Counted from the stretch's first letter, positions 49,945 through 58,689 are shown. The stretch is DNA of 64,000 nucleotides from Streptomyces sp. NRRL F-6131 (GCA_000719695.1 JOHN01000005.1:62001-126000); one strand, 5' to 3'. The notes: generated from the sequence alone by a model not told the origin. Made by a program: numbers and translations.

Positions 49945-51189
49945 TCAGCCCGCGTACCCCGGGGTGAACGACACCGGCAGCGCCACCAGCCCCCGCACCC
50001 AGGCCGACGGCCGCCACACCAGCGCGTGCTCGGCCACCGCCAGCCGCAGGTCCGGCAGCCGGTCCAGCAGCACCTCCACCGCCGTCGTCGCGATCACCTC
50101 GGCCGCCTCCTGCGCCGGGAACGGGCAGCCGTGCTCGCCGTACGAGTAGCTCAGGTACGCCCGGTTGCCCTCGGCCGGCCGGCCGTCCGCCTGCCGCACC
50201 GACGGGTCCGCGTTGGCCCCCGCGAAGCCCAGCAGCAGCATGTCCCCGGCGGCGATCCGCTGCCCGCCGAGCTGGGTGTCCCGGGTCGCCCAGCGACCGG
50301 CGAAGATCTGCGTCGGGGTGTCCTCCCAGAGCGCCTCGTTCAGCGCCTGGCTGATGCTGCGCCGCCCGCCCGACAGCGAGGCGGCGAACCGCTCGTCGGT
50401 GAGCATCAGCCGCAGCGCGTTGGAGATCCAGTACGAGGTCGGCTGGTGACCGGCGATCAGCATCACCCGCAGGTCCCGCATGATCTCGTCGTGGTTCAGC
50501 CCGGCCCGGTGGGCCAGCATCCGCGAGGCGACGTCGTCCCCCGGGTGGGCGGCCTTCTCCTCGACCAGCTCCAGCATCACGGCGAGCAGCCGCTGCGCGC
50601 CGGCCGGGGCGTCGGGGCCGCCGTCCAGCATGGTCAGCAGCCCGTCGATGAGCACCGGCGCCTGCTCCTCGCTCAGCCCGAGCACCCGGCAGAGCACCAG
50701 CAGCGGCAGCCGGTGGGCGTACTCGGCGACCAGGTCCGCCTCGCCGCGCCCGGCGAAGTCGTCGATCAGCCGGTCGGCCAGTTCCTCGCAGTGCTTGCGC
50801 AGCTCGTACGGGTCGACGGCGGCCAGCGCGTCGGTGACCGCCCGCGAGCGCCGGACGTGCTCCTCGCCCTCGGCGTAGAGGATCGACGGCACCGGGGCCA
50901 TCATCGGCTTCAGCGGCCAGTCCTCGGCCACGGTCGCCCAGCCGGTCCAGCGGCTGGAGTCCCGGCCGAACAGCTGCGGCTGACCGGTCACCAGCTGGAG
51001 CTCGCGGTAGCCGATGACCAGCCAGGCCGGTACACCGCCGGCGAGTTCGACCGGGGCGACCGGGCCGTGCGCCCCCCGCATCTCCCGGTAGACCTGGGAG
51101 GGGTCGGTCTGGAAGCGCGGCCCGTACAACGGGGTGGCGCCGGCGTGCGCCGGGCAGCCCGGCGGCGGGGTGGCGGCGGGCTCGGTCAC
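49945..51189 (-). CDS. cytochrome P450 lacking EXXR, CYP157-like
   Basis: 414 residues. The heme region reads SYSYGEHGCPFPAQEAAE with Cys355, and the I-helix AGHQPT is at 246-251. The normally invariant K-helix EXXR is replaced by E285-A-L-W288. The CYP157 family of Streptomyces is known for exactly this loss (CYP157C1 has EQSLW). CYP157 genes typically follow conservons and precede a CYP154 gene, as here. GTG at 51189 overlaps the cvnD stop by four bases, so translation is coupled. Whether it is a monooxygenase or has another role is unknown. Confidence 0.9.
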   Translation of the reverse strand: MTEPAATPPPGCPAHAGATPLYGPRFQTDPSQVYREMRGAHGPVAPVELAGGVPAWLVIGYRELQLVTGQPQLFGRDSSRWTGWATVAEDWPLKPMMAPVPSILYAEGEEHVRRSRAVTDALAAVDPYELRKHCEELADRLIDDFAGRGEADLVAEYAHRLPLLVLCRVLGLSEEQAPVLIDGLLTMLDGGPDAPAGAQRLLAVMLELVEEKAAHPGDDVASRMLAHRAGLNHDEIMRDLRVMLIAGHQPTSYWISNALRLMLTDERFAASLSGGRRSISQALNEALWEDTPTQIFAGRWATRDTQLGGQRIAAGDMLLLGFAGANADPSVRQADGRPAEGNRAYLSYSYGEHGCPFPAQEAAEVIATTAVEVLLDRLPDLRLAVAEHALVWRPSAWVRGLVALPVSFTPGYAG

Positions 51190-51854
51190 GGGGTGCTCTC
51201 CTCAAGGACGGGGGCGGCGGTGCCGACGGCGGGGGTGCCCGCCGCCTCGGCCTCGACCCGGGCGGTCAGGTGGCGGACCAGCTCGATCAGCACCTGCTTG
51301 CTGGACTCCCGGTCCCGGGCGTCGCAGTCCACCAGCGGCACCTCGGGCGGCAGGTCGAGCGCCTCGCGGACCTGGTCCAGGGTGTGGGTCGGGTCGCCGA
51401 AGTTGTTGCGGGCGACGACGAACGGCGTGCCGTGGTGCTCCAGCCGGTCGATGGCGTACCAGGAGTCCGCGAGCCGCCGGGTGTCCACCAGGACGACGGC
51501 CCCGAGGGCGCCGGAGAACAGCCGGTCCCAGAGGAACCAGAACCGCTCCTGCCCCGGCGCGCCGAACAGGTACAGCACCTGGCTGGCGGAGAGGGTGATC
51601 CGCCCGAAGTCGAAGGCGACCGTGGTCGAGCGCTTGCCCCAGGCGCCGGTGGGGTCGTCGATCCCCTCCCCCGCCCTGGTCATGGTCTCCTCGGTGTTCA
51701 GCGGACGGATCTCGCTGACCGCGCCGACCAGGGTGGTCTTGCCCACGCCGAAGCCGCCGACCACGACGATCTTCAGCGCGTTGTCGGCGGTCCGGCGCAG
51801 CGGCGTCCACCCGCCCGGACGGGGGTCCTGGCCCTCAGAGCTGTTGGAGTCCAT
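51186..51854 (-). CDS. conservon GTP-binding protein (CvnD-like)
   Basis: 222 residues: a small Ras-like GTPase. P-loop GGFGVGKTT at about 33-41, and switch II GAPGQERFWFLWDRL, are intact; VARNNFGD occupies the NKxD position with a non-standard sequence, as is usual in this family. The C-terminal 25 residues are low complexity. It is the fourth subunit of the conservon complex, thought to act like a membrane-associated G-protein switch with CvnA, B and C. Its start overlaps the end of cvnC by 20 bases and its stop overlaps the P450 start. Confidence 0.92.
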   Translation of the reverse strand: MDSNSSEGQDPRPGGWTPLRRTADNALKIVVVGGFGVGKTTLVGAVSEIRPLNTEETMTRAGEGIDDPTGAWGKRSTTVAFDFGRITLSASQVLYLFGAPGQERFWFLWDRLFSGALGAVVLVDTRRLADSWYAIDRLEHHGTPFVVARNNFGDPTHTLDQVREALDLPPEVPLVDCDARDRESSKQVLIELVRHLTARVEAEAAGTPAVGTAAPVLEESTP

Positions 51855-52224
51855 GCAGTACCTGCTTCAACGTGTCGAGATCGGGCAGCCGGGCCTTGTT
51901 CGGTGCGAACCGGGGGTGGCGGGCGGTGATCGACCCGGCCTCCAGCAGGTCGCCGAGGAGGATCTTCACCACCGACACCGGCAGCGCCAGCTCCGCGGCG
52001 ACCTCGACCACCGCGATCGGCGCCCCGCACATCCGCAGGATGCGCGCGTGCTCCGACTGCATGCCCGGCGCCGGCTCCCGCTCGGCGACGATCAGCGTGA
52101 CCAGGTCGAACGCGTTCTCCGGGGCCCGGCTGCGGCCCCGGGTGATGGTGTACAGGCGGTCCGGGTCGTCGTCCCGGCCCGACCGGACCTTCCGTCCGTC
52201 GGTGTTCCCCCCGCGCCCGCTCAT
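51835..52224 (-). CDS. conservon DUF742 protein (CvnC-like)
   Basis: 129 residues, DUF742. Family landmarks: DRLYTITRGRS at the start and the winged-helix-like core EHARILRMCGAPIAVVEVAAELALPVSVVKILLGDLLEAGSI, ending with LKQVLHGLQQL. CvnC proteins are thought to bridge the roadblock protein CvnB and the GTPase CvnD. The ATG at 52224 overlaps the cvnB stop by four bases. Confidence 0.92.
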   Translation of the reverse strand: MSGRGGNTDGRKVRSGRDDDPDRLYTITRGRSRAPENAFDLVTLIVAEREPAPGMQSEHARILRMCGAPIAVVEVAAELALPVSVVKILLGDLLEAGSITARHPRFAPNKARLPDLDTLKQVLHGLQQL

Positions 52225-52667
52225 GCCCGGGCGCTCCCGTCGGTCACCGGACCGTCCGCCCCGACGGCGTCCTCCCGGGCGGGGGCGCTGAGGTGGACGC
52301 CGATCTGCTCGATCAGCCCGTGCATGTTGTGGCCGACCACGCCCACGTCGGCGTCCTCGTCGGTGACCACCGCGAGGTGGGCGCCCTCGCCGGCCGCCAC
52401 GATGCACAGCACGCCGCCGTGGAACTCGGTCATCGACTGCCGCACACCGCCGGTGCCGTCGCCGAACTCGATGGACGCGCCGTGCGCCAGGCTCTGCAGT
52501 CCGGAGGCGATCGCGGCGAGCTGGTCGGCCCGGTCGTTGTCGAGGCCGGAGGTGTGGCAGAGCTTGAGGCCGTCGGCGGAGAGCACCAGGGCGTGCCGGG
52601 TGCCGGGGGTGTTAGTCAGCAGGTTTTCCAACAGCCAGTCGAGGTCGCGGTCGGTGGCACTGCTCAT
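52221..52667 (-). CDS. conservon roadblock/LC7 protein (CvnB-like)
   Basis: 148 residues with the roadblock/LC7 fold: DLDWLLENLLTNTPGTRHALVLSADGLKLCHTSGLDNDRADQLAAIASGLQSLAHGASIEF. In conservons this protein binds and probably regulates the small GTPase CvnD in the manner of MglB-type activators. Its ATG shares one base with the stop of cvnA (TGATG). The C-terminal 25 residues are a variable tail. Confidence 0.93.
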   Translation of the reverse strand: MSSATDRDLDWLLENLLTNTPGTRHALVLSADGLKLCHTSGLDNDRADQLAAIASGLQSLAHGASIEFGDGTGGVRQSMTEFHGGVLCIVAAGEGAHLAVVTDEDADVGVVGHNMHGLIEQIGVHLSAPAREDAVGADGPVTDGSARA

Positions 52668-54457
52668 CAGAAGTCCTTCTCGGTGACGGGGGAGGCGTCG
52701 GAGGCGTGGTCCGTGGCGGACCGGGGGCCCGCGGTGTCCTGGACCGGTACGGCACCCTCGACCGGTGCGGGGGCACCGGCGGTCGTGGCGGGGGCCTCGG
52801 CGGTCGGTGCGGGGGCACCGGCGGCCGGCGCGGGGGCGTCCGCGGCCGGCAGGGCGGCCCGGCGGAAGGCGCCGAACCGGGCCGCGGCGCTCACCCCGTC
52901 GGGACGGACGGGCCGCTCGGCGGGGGCCGCCGCCGGGGCGGCGGAGGTCAGGGTCTGGCCGCGGCGGCGCTGCGGCAGACCGCTGTCGGTGGTCCGGGCC
53001 TGCGGGGCGGGCGCCGCGGCCGGCGCGGGAGCCGGCACGGGCACGGCGGGCGCGGCGGGCACGGCCGGCGCCGGACGGGCGGGGGCCGGCGCGGGGGTCA
53101 GCGCCGGGCGCGGGCCCGCGGTGACGGCCCGTTCGACCGGGGCGGGCAGGGGTGCGGGCAGCGGGGCGGGCACCGTCGCGGGGTGCGTGACCAGCTGCTG
53201 CGGGATCAGCATCACCACGCCGGTGCCGCCGCGCGCCGACGGCCGGAAGGAGATCTGCAGCCCGTGCTTGCGGGCCAGCACCCCGACCACCGCGAGGCCG
53301 ATCCGGGTGCCCGCCGACAGCGTGGTGAGGTCCAGCGCCTCGGCCGAGACGGCCCGCTCGGCCCGGCGCAGCCAGCTGTCGCTCAGGCCCAGGCCGCTGT
53401 CCTCGACGGTGATCGCCAGACCGGCCGGCACCTCCTCGACGTAGACGTGCACCTCGGCCGGCGGGGCGGAGAAGGTGGTCGCGTTGTCCAGCAGCTCGGC
53501 GAGCGCGTGCATCACGCCCTCGGCGGCGAACCCGGCCACCGCGGCCGTGCTCGCGTTGTGCAACCGGACCCGCTGGTAGGCCCCGATCCGGCCGAGCGCG
53601 CCGCGCAGCACCGACTCCACCGCGATCGGCCGGCCCCAGCGCCGGCCGGAGCGGGCGCCGGTGAGCACCGCGATGCTGTCGGCCATCCGGCCCGCCTGGG
53701 CGGTCGAGTGGTCCAGGCGCAGCAGGTCGCCGAGGACCTCCTCGTCGTGCCGGTGCTGCATCTCGCGCAGTTCGGCGTGCATGCTGGTGGCCAGCGCCTG
53801 CACCCGGCCGGCGGCGGTCGCGCAGACCGCCAGGGCGGCGGCCCGCAGCCGCTCGCCGCGGCCGACCTCCTCGGCGACGGCGCGCAGCAGCGCACGCTGC
53901 GGGTGGTCGCGGTGGGCGGCCAGCGCGGCGTCCACGGTGGCGCCGCTCCGCAGCCGCTTCACCACCTCGGGCAGCACCTCGTCGGCGAGCCGGTCCAGCG
54001 CGGCCCGCCCGGCGCGCTCGGTCTCGGCCTCCGCCCGGGCCAGGGCCGCCTCGGCGCGGGCGGCCGCGGTCTCCTGCTCGGCGCGGGCGAGCCCGGCCCG
54101 GGCCTCGTCCCGTTCGGCCTCCGCGGCGGCGGCCCTGGCCTTGGCGGCGGCCTCGGCCTGCTTGGCCGCGCCGGCGACCACGAGTGCCGCCATCGAGTCG
54201 TCGCCGGTCTCGCTCAGCTCCAGCTCCAGCCGACGGGCCCGTTCGGTGGCGCTGCCGGCCAGCCGGACGGCGATCAGCCAGAGCGCGGTGACCGCCGCCA
54301 CGGCGACCGCGGTCAGCGGCTGCCCGGCGTCGAAGGCCCGCATCACCCCGACCGGCCCGGCCACCGCCGCCAGCAGGGCGGCGGCGGCCACCAGGGCCTT
54401 GGTACGCGCGTCGGGTCGACGGCGGGGCCCACCGTCGGGGCGGGAGGTTTCTGTCAT
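52667..54457 (-). CDS. conservon sensor histidine-kinase-like protein (CvnA-like)
   Basis: 596 residues. Two transmembrane helices (about 20-38 and 48-68), then an Ala/Glu/Arg-rich coiled coil (about 70-160), a helical region with LRLDHSTAQAGRMADSIAVLTG in the dimerisation position, and an HATPase_c domain with N-box AELLDNATTFS, EDSGLGL and GGTGVVMLIP. The last 180 residues are Pro/Ala-rich and disordered. It is the membrane anchor and presumed signal input of the conservon. A TTGAGC-N16-TATGAT promoter precedes it. ATG at 54457 is chosen because an earlier in-frame ATG adds an Arg-rich stretch. Confidence 0.9.
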   Translation of the reverse strand: MTETSRPDGGPRRRPDARTKALVAAAALLAAVAGPVGVMRAFDAGQPLTAVAVAAVTALWLIAVRLAGSATERARRLELELSETGDDSMAALVVAGAAKQAEAAAKARAAAAEAERDEARAGLARAEQETAAARAEAALARAEAETERAGRAALDRLADEVLPEVVKRLRSGATVDAALAAHRDHPQRALLRAVAEEVGRGERLRAAALAVCATAAGRVQALATSMHAELREMQHRHDEEVLGDLLRLDHSTAQAGRMADSIAVLTGARSGRRWGRPIAVESVLRGALGRIGAYQRVRLHNASTAAVAGFAAEGVMHALAELLDNATTFSAPPAEVHVYVEEVPAGLAITVEDSGLGLSDSWLRRAERAVSAEALDLTTLSAGTRIGLAVVGVLARKHGLQISFRPSARGGTGVVMLIPQQLVTHPATVPAPLPAPLPAPVERAVTAGPRPALTPAPAPARPAPAVPAAPAVPVPAPAPAAAPAPQARTTDSGLPQRRRGQTLTSAAPAAAPAERPVRPDGVSAAARFGAFRRAALPAADAPAPAAGAPAPTAEAPATTAGAPAPVEGAVPVQDTAGPRSATDHASDASPVTEKDF

Positions 54458-54555
54458 CGGTGCGGTGTCCTCGGCAGAAGTCGGGCGAATGCGCGACCGC
54501 CCGGCCGACGTCGTGGAACGTCTCCGGGCGGTGATTCGGTTCACGCAGTCGGCCG

Positions 54556-54583
54556 ATCATATCCATTCAGACGATGTGCTCAA
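54556..54583 (-). promoter_or_regulatory. promoter of the conservon-P450 operon
   Basis: Minus strand: TTGAGC (54578-54583), 16-base spacer, TATGAT (54556-54561). This is close to the HrdB consensus and would give a leader of about 90 bases before cvnA. Confidence 0.55.
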
Positions 54584-54645
54584 CCGGCAAGTTGACGGTC
54601 AGTCTCTTCCAGCCACGCTCCGTATACCACTTTGCCGCCATCCCC

Positions 54646-55209
54646 TCACTCGATCGCCACCTCCACCGCACGCCGCACGGCGGCGAAGTCCAGCCCGTGG
54701 TCGGCGATCACCCGCGCCCCGAGACCCTCGCCCTCCCGGAGCACCCCGAGCAGCAGATGACCGACCGCGATGTGACCGGACTTCAGCCGCAGCGACTCGC
54801 GCAGCGACAGCTCCACCGCCTTGCGCGCCCGCGCGGTGAACGGGCTGCGCCCCACCCGCCCCTCGGACCGGAACCACCCCCGCCGCCGGGGCTCCTCCGC
54901 CGGCGGCGGGTCCAGGGCACCGGCCCCGAACGCGGACTCCACCGCCTCGCGGACCGCCTCCAGGTCCACCCCGATCGAGGCCAGCGCCTGCGCGTCGTCC
55001 CCCGTCCCGAGCAGCCGCCGGACGGCCTCCCGCGCCGTCGCGTGGTCGAGACCCGCCTCGATCAGCACCCCGGCCGCCGGGTCCGCCGTCTCGGTCAGGA
55101 TCCCCAGCAGCAGGTGCTCGGTGCCGACGTGCCCGTGCCGCAGCTGCGCCGACTCCCGCCCCGCCTGCCCGACCACCCGGCGGGCCTCCTCGGTGAATCG
55201 CTCGAACAT
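54646..55209 (-). CDS. Clp N-terminal repeat protein
   Basis: 187 residues with two Clp-N type double-helix repeats: MFERFTEEARRVVGQAGRESAQLRHGHVGTEHLLLGIL at the start and FTARARKAVELSLRESLRLKSGHIAVGHLLLGVL at about 125-160. It lacks AAA+ ATPase domains, so it is not a Clp chaperone itself but may bind substrates or act as an adaptor for ClpC/ClpP. It begins three bases after the HTH regulator gene and so is co-transcribed with it. Confidence 0.9.
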   Translation of the reverse strand: MFERFTEEARRVVGQAGRESAQLRHGHVGTEHLLLGILTETADPAAGVLIEAGLDHATAREAVRRLLGTGDDAQALASIGVDLEAVREAVESAFGAGALDPPPAEEPRRRGWFRSEGRVGRSPFTARARKAVELSLRESLRLKSGHIAVGHLLLGVLREGEGLGARVIADHGLDFAAVRRAVEVAIE

Positions 55210-55212
55210 CGC

Positions 55213-55452
55213 TCAGTCCCCGTCCTTCCCGCTTCCACCGGCACCGCGTTTCGCGTACTTCTTGTGGACCGCCTGCCTGGTCACCCCGAGGCAGATCGCG
55301 ATGTCCTGCCACGACCAGCCCCGGTCCCGCGCGCTGTGGACCTGCAGCCCCTCCAGCCGGTCCGCCAGGTCCCGCAGGGCCCGGACCGCCCGGAGCCCGA
55401 CGGCCGGGTCCCGACTGGCGGCCGCGGCCGCCAGCTCTCCGCTCTCGCTCAT
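55213..55452 (-). CDS. small helix-turn-helix regulator of the Clp-N operon
   Basis: 79 residues. The N-terminal half is helical (VGLRAVRALRDLADRLEGLQVHSARDRG) and the C-terminal half a helix-turn-helix: SWQDIAICLGVTRQAVHKKYAKR. It is encoded with the Clp-N protein three bases downstream and probably autoregulates the operon, because two near-identical 18-bp palindromes cover its promoter. No ribosome-binding site is possible: the ATG is at the predicted transcription start, so the message should be leaderless. Confidence 0.9.
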   Translation of the reverse strand: MSESGELAAAAASRDPAVGLRAVRALRDLADRLEGLQVHSARDRGWSWQDIAICLGVTRQAVHKKYAKRGAGGSGKDGD

Positions 55453-55454
55453 AC

Positions 55455-55499
55455 TGTCAACCTAGGTTGACATCGCCGACGTGTCAACCAAGGTTGACA
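55455..55499 (-). promoter_or_regulatory. consensus promoter embedded in two palindromic operators
   Basis: Perfect palindrome TGTCAACCTAGGTTGACA at 55455-55472; the same with one central change at 55482-55499. On the minus strand the distal copy supplies -35 TTGACA (55482-55487) and the proximal copy -10 TAGGTT (55459-55464), spacer 17. The ATG begins seven bases after the -10. Confidence 0.9.
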
Positions 55500-55510
55500 G
55501 AAATGCCGAA

Positions 55511-55549
55511 AGGGCGGGGCGAGGACACCGTGTGTCCTCGCCCCGCCCT
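55511..55549 (-). terminator. nrdJ terminator
   Basis: A perfect 18-bp stem with a 3-base loop, 39 bases beyond the nrdJ stop and just upstream of the HTH operon operators. Confidence 0.9.
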
Positions 55550-55587
55550 CAGCGGTCGCTCACCTCATCCCGAGGCGCGGGCCCCGC

Positions 55588-58476
55588 TCAGCTGCAGCCG
55601 CTGGTGGAGCCGCAGCCCTCGCAGAGGTAGCAGCTGCCGGCCCGGCGCATCTTGGTGCCGCAGGAGAAGCAGAGCGGCGCGTCGGCGTTCAGGCCCAGCT
55701 GGATCTCGATCAGCTCGGTCGAGTTGTGGGCCTGGGCCGGAGCGGCCTTCGGCGCCGGGGCGGCGGCCGGGACCGGGGCGGCGGCCGGCTTGGCGGTCAC
55801 CGGGGCGGACTGGGCCAGCGTCTCGGTGTCCAGCTCCTCCTCCGCCTCCAGCGGCTCGTAGGACCCGGTCTCCAGGTGGCGCGTCCGCTCCTCGACGGAG
55901 TGGATGCCGAGCGCCGAGCGGGTCTCGAACGGCAGGAAGTCCAGCGCCAGGCGACGGAAGATGTAGTCGACGATCGACTGCGCCATCCGCACGTCCGGGT
56001 CGTCGGTCAGACCGGCCGGCTCGAAGCGCATGTTGGTGAACTTCGCGACGTAGGTCTCCAGCGGCACGCCGTACTGGAGGCCGACCGAGACGGCGATCGA
56101 GAAGGCGTCCATCATGCCCGCGAGGGTCGAACCCTGCTTGGACATCTTCAGGAAGACCTCGCCGAGACCGTCGTCCGGGTAGGAGTTGGCGGTCATGTAG
56201 CCCTCGGCGCCACCGACCGTGAAGGAGGTGGTGATGCCCGGGCGGCCCTTGGGCAGGCGCTTGCGGACCGGACGGTACTCGACGACCTTCTGGACCGCGA
56301 CGGGGGCCTCGTCGGCCTTCTTCTCGTCGTCCTTCTTCTTGGCCGAGAGCGGCTGGCCGACCTTGCAGTTGTCACGGTAGATGGCGAGCGCCTTGACGCC
56401 CATCTTCCACGCCTCGAAGTAGATCTCCTCGATCTCCTCGACCGTGGCGGACTCCGGCATGTTCACCGTCTTGGAGATGGCACCGGAGATCCACGGCTGG
56501 ATCGCCGCCATCATCCGGACGTGACCCATCGCCGAGATGACGCGCTCGCCCATCGCGCAGTCGAAGACCTCGTAGTGCTCGGCGCGCAGCCCCGGGGCGT
56601 CGACCACGTTGCCGTGCTCGGCGATGTGGGCGACGATCGCCTCGATCTGCTCGTCCTGGTAGCCGAGGCGGCGCAGGGCGCGCGGCACGGTGCCGTTGAC
56701 GATCTGCATCGAGCCGCCGCCGACCAGCTTCTTGAACTTGACCAGCGCGAGGTCGGGCTCCACGCCGGTGGTGTCGCAGTCCATCATCAGGCCGATGGTG
56801 CCGGTCGGGGCGAGCACCGAGGCCTGGGCGTTGCGGAAACCGTTCTGCGCGCCGATCCGCAGGACGTCGTCCCAGGTGGCGGTGGCGGCGGTCCAGACCG
56901 GGGCGTCCAGCTCGTCGACGGAGACCGCGGCCTTCGAGGCGTCCGCGTGCTGCTTCATGACCCGCTGGTGCGGGGCGGCGTTGCGGGCGTAGCCGTCGTA
57001 CGCGCCGACCACACCGGCGAGTTCGGCGCCGCGGCGGTAGGCGGTGCCGGTCATCAGCGAGGTGATGGCACCGGCCAGGGCGCGGCCGCCCTCGCTGTCG
57101 TAGGCGTGGCCGGTCGCCATCAGCAGGGCGCCGAGGTTGGCGTAGCCGATGCCGAGCTGGCGGTAGGCGCGGGTGGTCTCACCGATCTTCTCGGTCGGGA
57201 AGTCCGCGAAGCAGATGGAGATGTCCATCGCGGTGATGACCAGCTCGACGACCTTGGCGAAGCTCGTGGCGTCGAACGTGTCGTCCTCGCGCAGGAACTT
57301 CATCAGGTTGAGCGAGGCCAGGTTGCAGCTGGAGTTGTCCAGGTGCATGTACTCGGAGCAGGGGTTGGACGCGTTGATCCGGCCCGACTCGGGGCAGGTG
57401 TGCCAGTGGTTGATGACCGAGTCGTACTGGATGCCGGGGTCGGCGCAGGCCCAGGCGGCCTCGGCCATCTTGCGGAAGAGCTTCTTCGCGTCGACGGTCT
57501 CGATGACCTCGCCGGTGAGGCGGGCGCGCAGGCCGAATTCGGTGCCGTTCTCGACGGCCGTCATGAATTCGTCGCTGACCCGGACCGAGTTGTTGGCGTT
57601 CTGGTACTGGACGGAGGCGATGTCGTCCCCGCCGAGGTCCATGTCGAAGCCCGCGTCGCGCAGGGCGCGGATCTTCTCCTCCTCCTTCACCTTGGTCTCG
57701 ATGAAGGCCTCGACGTCCGGGTGGTCGACGTCCAGGACGACCATCTTGGCCGCGCGGCGGGTGGCGCCGCCCGACTTGATGGTGCCGGCGGAGGCGTCGG
57801 CGCCGCGCATGAAGGAGACCGGGCCGGAGGCGTTGCCGCCGGAGGTGAGGAGCTCCTTGCTGGAGCGGATCCGGGAGAGGTTGAGGCCGGCGCCGGAGCC
57901 GCCCTTGAAGATCATGCCCTCTTCCTTGTACCAGTCGAGGATCGACTCCATGGAGTCGTCGACGGCCAGGATGAAGCAGGCGGAGACCTGCTGGGGCTGC
58001 TTGGTCCCGACGTTGAACCAGACCGGGGAGTTGAAGCTGAAGACCTGGTGGAGGAGGGCGTGGGTCAGCTCGTGCTCGAAGACCTCGGCGTCGTCCGCGG
58101 TGGCGAAGTAGCCGTTCTTCTCGCCGGCGGCGCGGTAGGTGAGCACCACGCGGTCGATGATCTGCTTGAGGCTCCACTCGCGCTGCGGGGTGCCGAGGGC
58201 GCCGCGGAAGTACTTGGACGTGACGATGTTGACGGCGTTGACCGACCAGAAGTCGGGGAACTCGACGCCGCGCTGCTCGAAGTTGATCGAACCGTCACGC
58301 CAGTTGGTCATGACGACGTCGCGCCGCTCCCAGCTGACCTCGTCGTACGGGTGCACGCCAGGGGTGGTGTAGATGCGATCGATCCGCAGGCCGCCCTTGG
58401 GCGCCTTGCCGGCGCCCTTGCCCGCGGTCCGGTCGGACTTCGACCCGCGTGCGGAACCGCTCGTGGTGTCTGTCAC
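55588..58476 (-). CDS. nrdJ: class II (vitamin B12-dependent) ribonucleotide reductase
   Basis: 962 residues. It converts ribonucleotides to deoxyribonucleotides using adenosylcobalamin. The catalytic barrel shows WFNVGTKQPQQVSACFIL, the motif NPCSEYMHLDNSSCNLASLNL with active-site cysteines, and PTGTIGLMMDCDTTGVEPD. The C-terminus ends in a cysteine-rich zinc/redox tail CFSCGTKMRRAGSCYLCEGCG. GTG at 58476 has GGAGG seven bases upstream. The gene follows nrdR on the same strand (213-base gap), the nrdR-nrdJ order of Streptomyces. No B12 riboswitch is visible upstream. Confidence 0.96.
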   Translation of the reverse strand: MTDTTSGSARGSKSDRTAGKGAGKAPKGGLRIDRIYTTPGVHPYDEVSWERRDVVMTNWRDGSINFEQRGVEFPDFWSVNAVNIVTSKYFRGALGTPQREWSLKQIIDRVVLTYRAAGEKNGYFATADDAEVFEHELTHALLHQVFSFNSPVWFNVGTKQPQQVSACFILAVDDSMESILDWYKEEGMIFKGGSGAGLNLSRIRSSKELLTSGGNASGPVSFMRGADASAGTIKSGGATRRAAKMVVLDVDHPDVEAFIETKVKEEEKIRALRDAGFDMDLGGDDIASVQYQNANNSVRVSDEFMTAVENGTEFGLRARLTGEVIETVDAKKLFRKMAEAAWACADPGIQYDSVINHWHTCPESGRINASNPCSEYMHLDNSSCNLASLNLMKFLREDDTFDATSFAKVVELVITAMDISICFADFPTEKIGETTRAYRQLGIGYANLGALLMATGHAYDSEGGRALAGAITSLMTGTAYRRGAELAGVVGAYDGYARNAAPHQRVMKQHADASKAAVSVDELDAPVWTAATATWDDVLRIGAQNGFRNAQASVLAPTGTIGLMMDCDTTGVEPDLALVKFKKLVGGGSMQIVNGTVPRALRRLGYQDEQIEAIVAHIAEHGNVVDAPGLRAEHYEVFDCAMGERVISAMGHVRMMAAIQPWISGAISKTVNMPESATVEEIEEIYFEAWKMGVKALAIYRDNCKVGQPLSAKKKDDEKKADEAPVAVQKVVEYRPVRKRLPKGRPGITTSFTVGGAEGYMTANSYPDDGLGEVFLKMSKQGSTLAGMMDAFSIAVSVGLQYGVPLETYVAKFTNMRFEPAGLTDDPDVRMAQSIVDYIFRRLALDFLPFETRSALGIHSVEERTRHLETGSYEPLEAEEELDTETLAQSAPVTAKPAAAPVPAAAPAPKAAPAQAHNSTELIEIQLGLNADAPLCFSCGTKMRRAGSCYLCEGCGSTSGCS

Positions 58477-58689
58477 TTCTGTTCCTCCTCCTGGTTGGGC
58501 AAACGCCCAATGTGCCCCGAAAAGTCCGGGCACGGCTGGTTCGCTCTTCCGGTGTGCGGGCAGGCAGGGTCTCACCCACCGCGCACGATTTGTCATGGTC
58601 TGTGCGCCGTTTCCGGGCACACGTCGACCCCGGGGGGCCGAGGGGGGTGCGCCGACCCCGGAAAGGGGCCGGTGAAGGGGCCGGGCCGG

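Noticed and set aside
49945..51189. EXXR-less P450 as a pseudogene
   Set aside because: The frame is intact at full length, the heme cysteine is kept, translation is coupled to the GTPase gene, and the same substitution characterises the known CYP157 family.
58477..58689. Possible cobalamin riboswitch upstream of B12-dependent nrdJ
   Set aside because: The 213-base gap has no B12-box GCCACTG or its complement and no long paired structure of that class. In Streptomyces the riboswitch is associated with nrdABS, whereas nrdRJ is controlled by NrdR.
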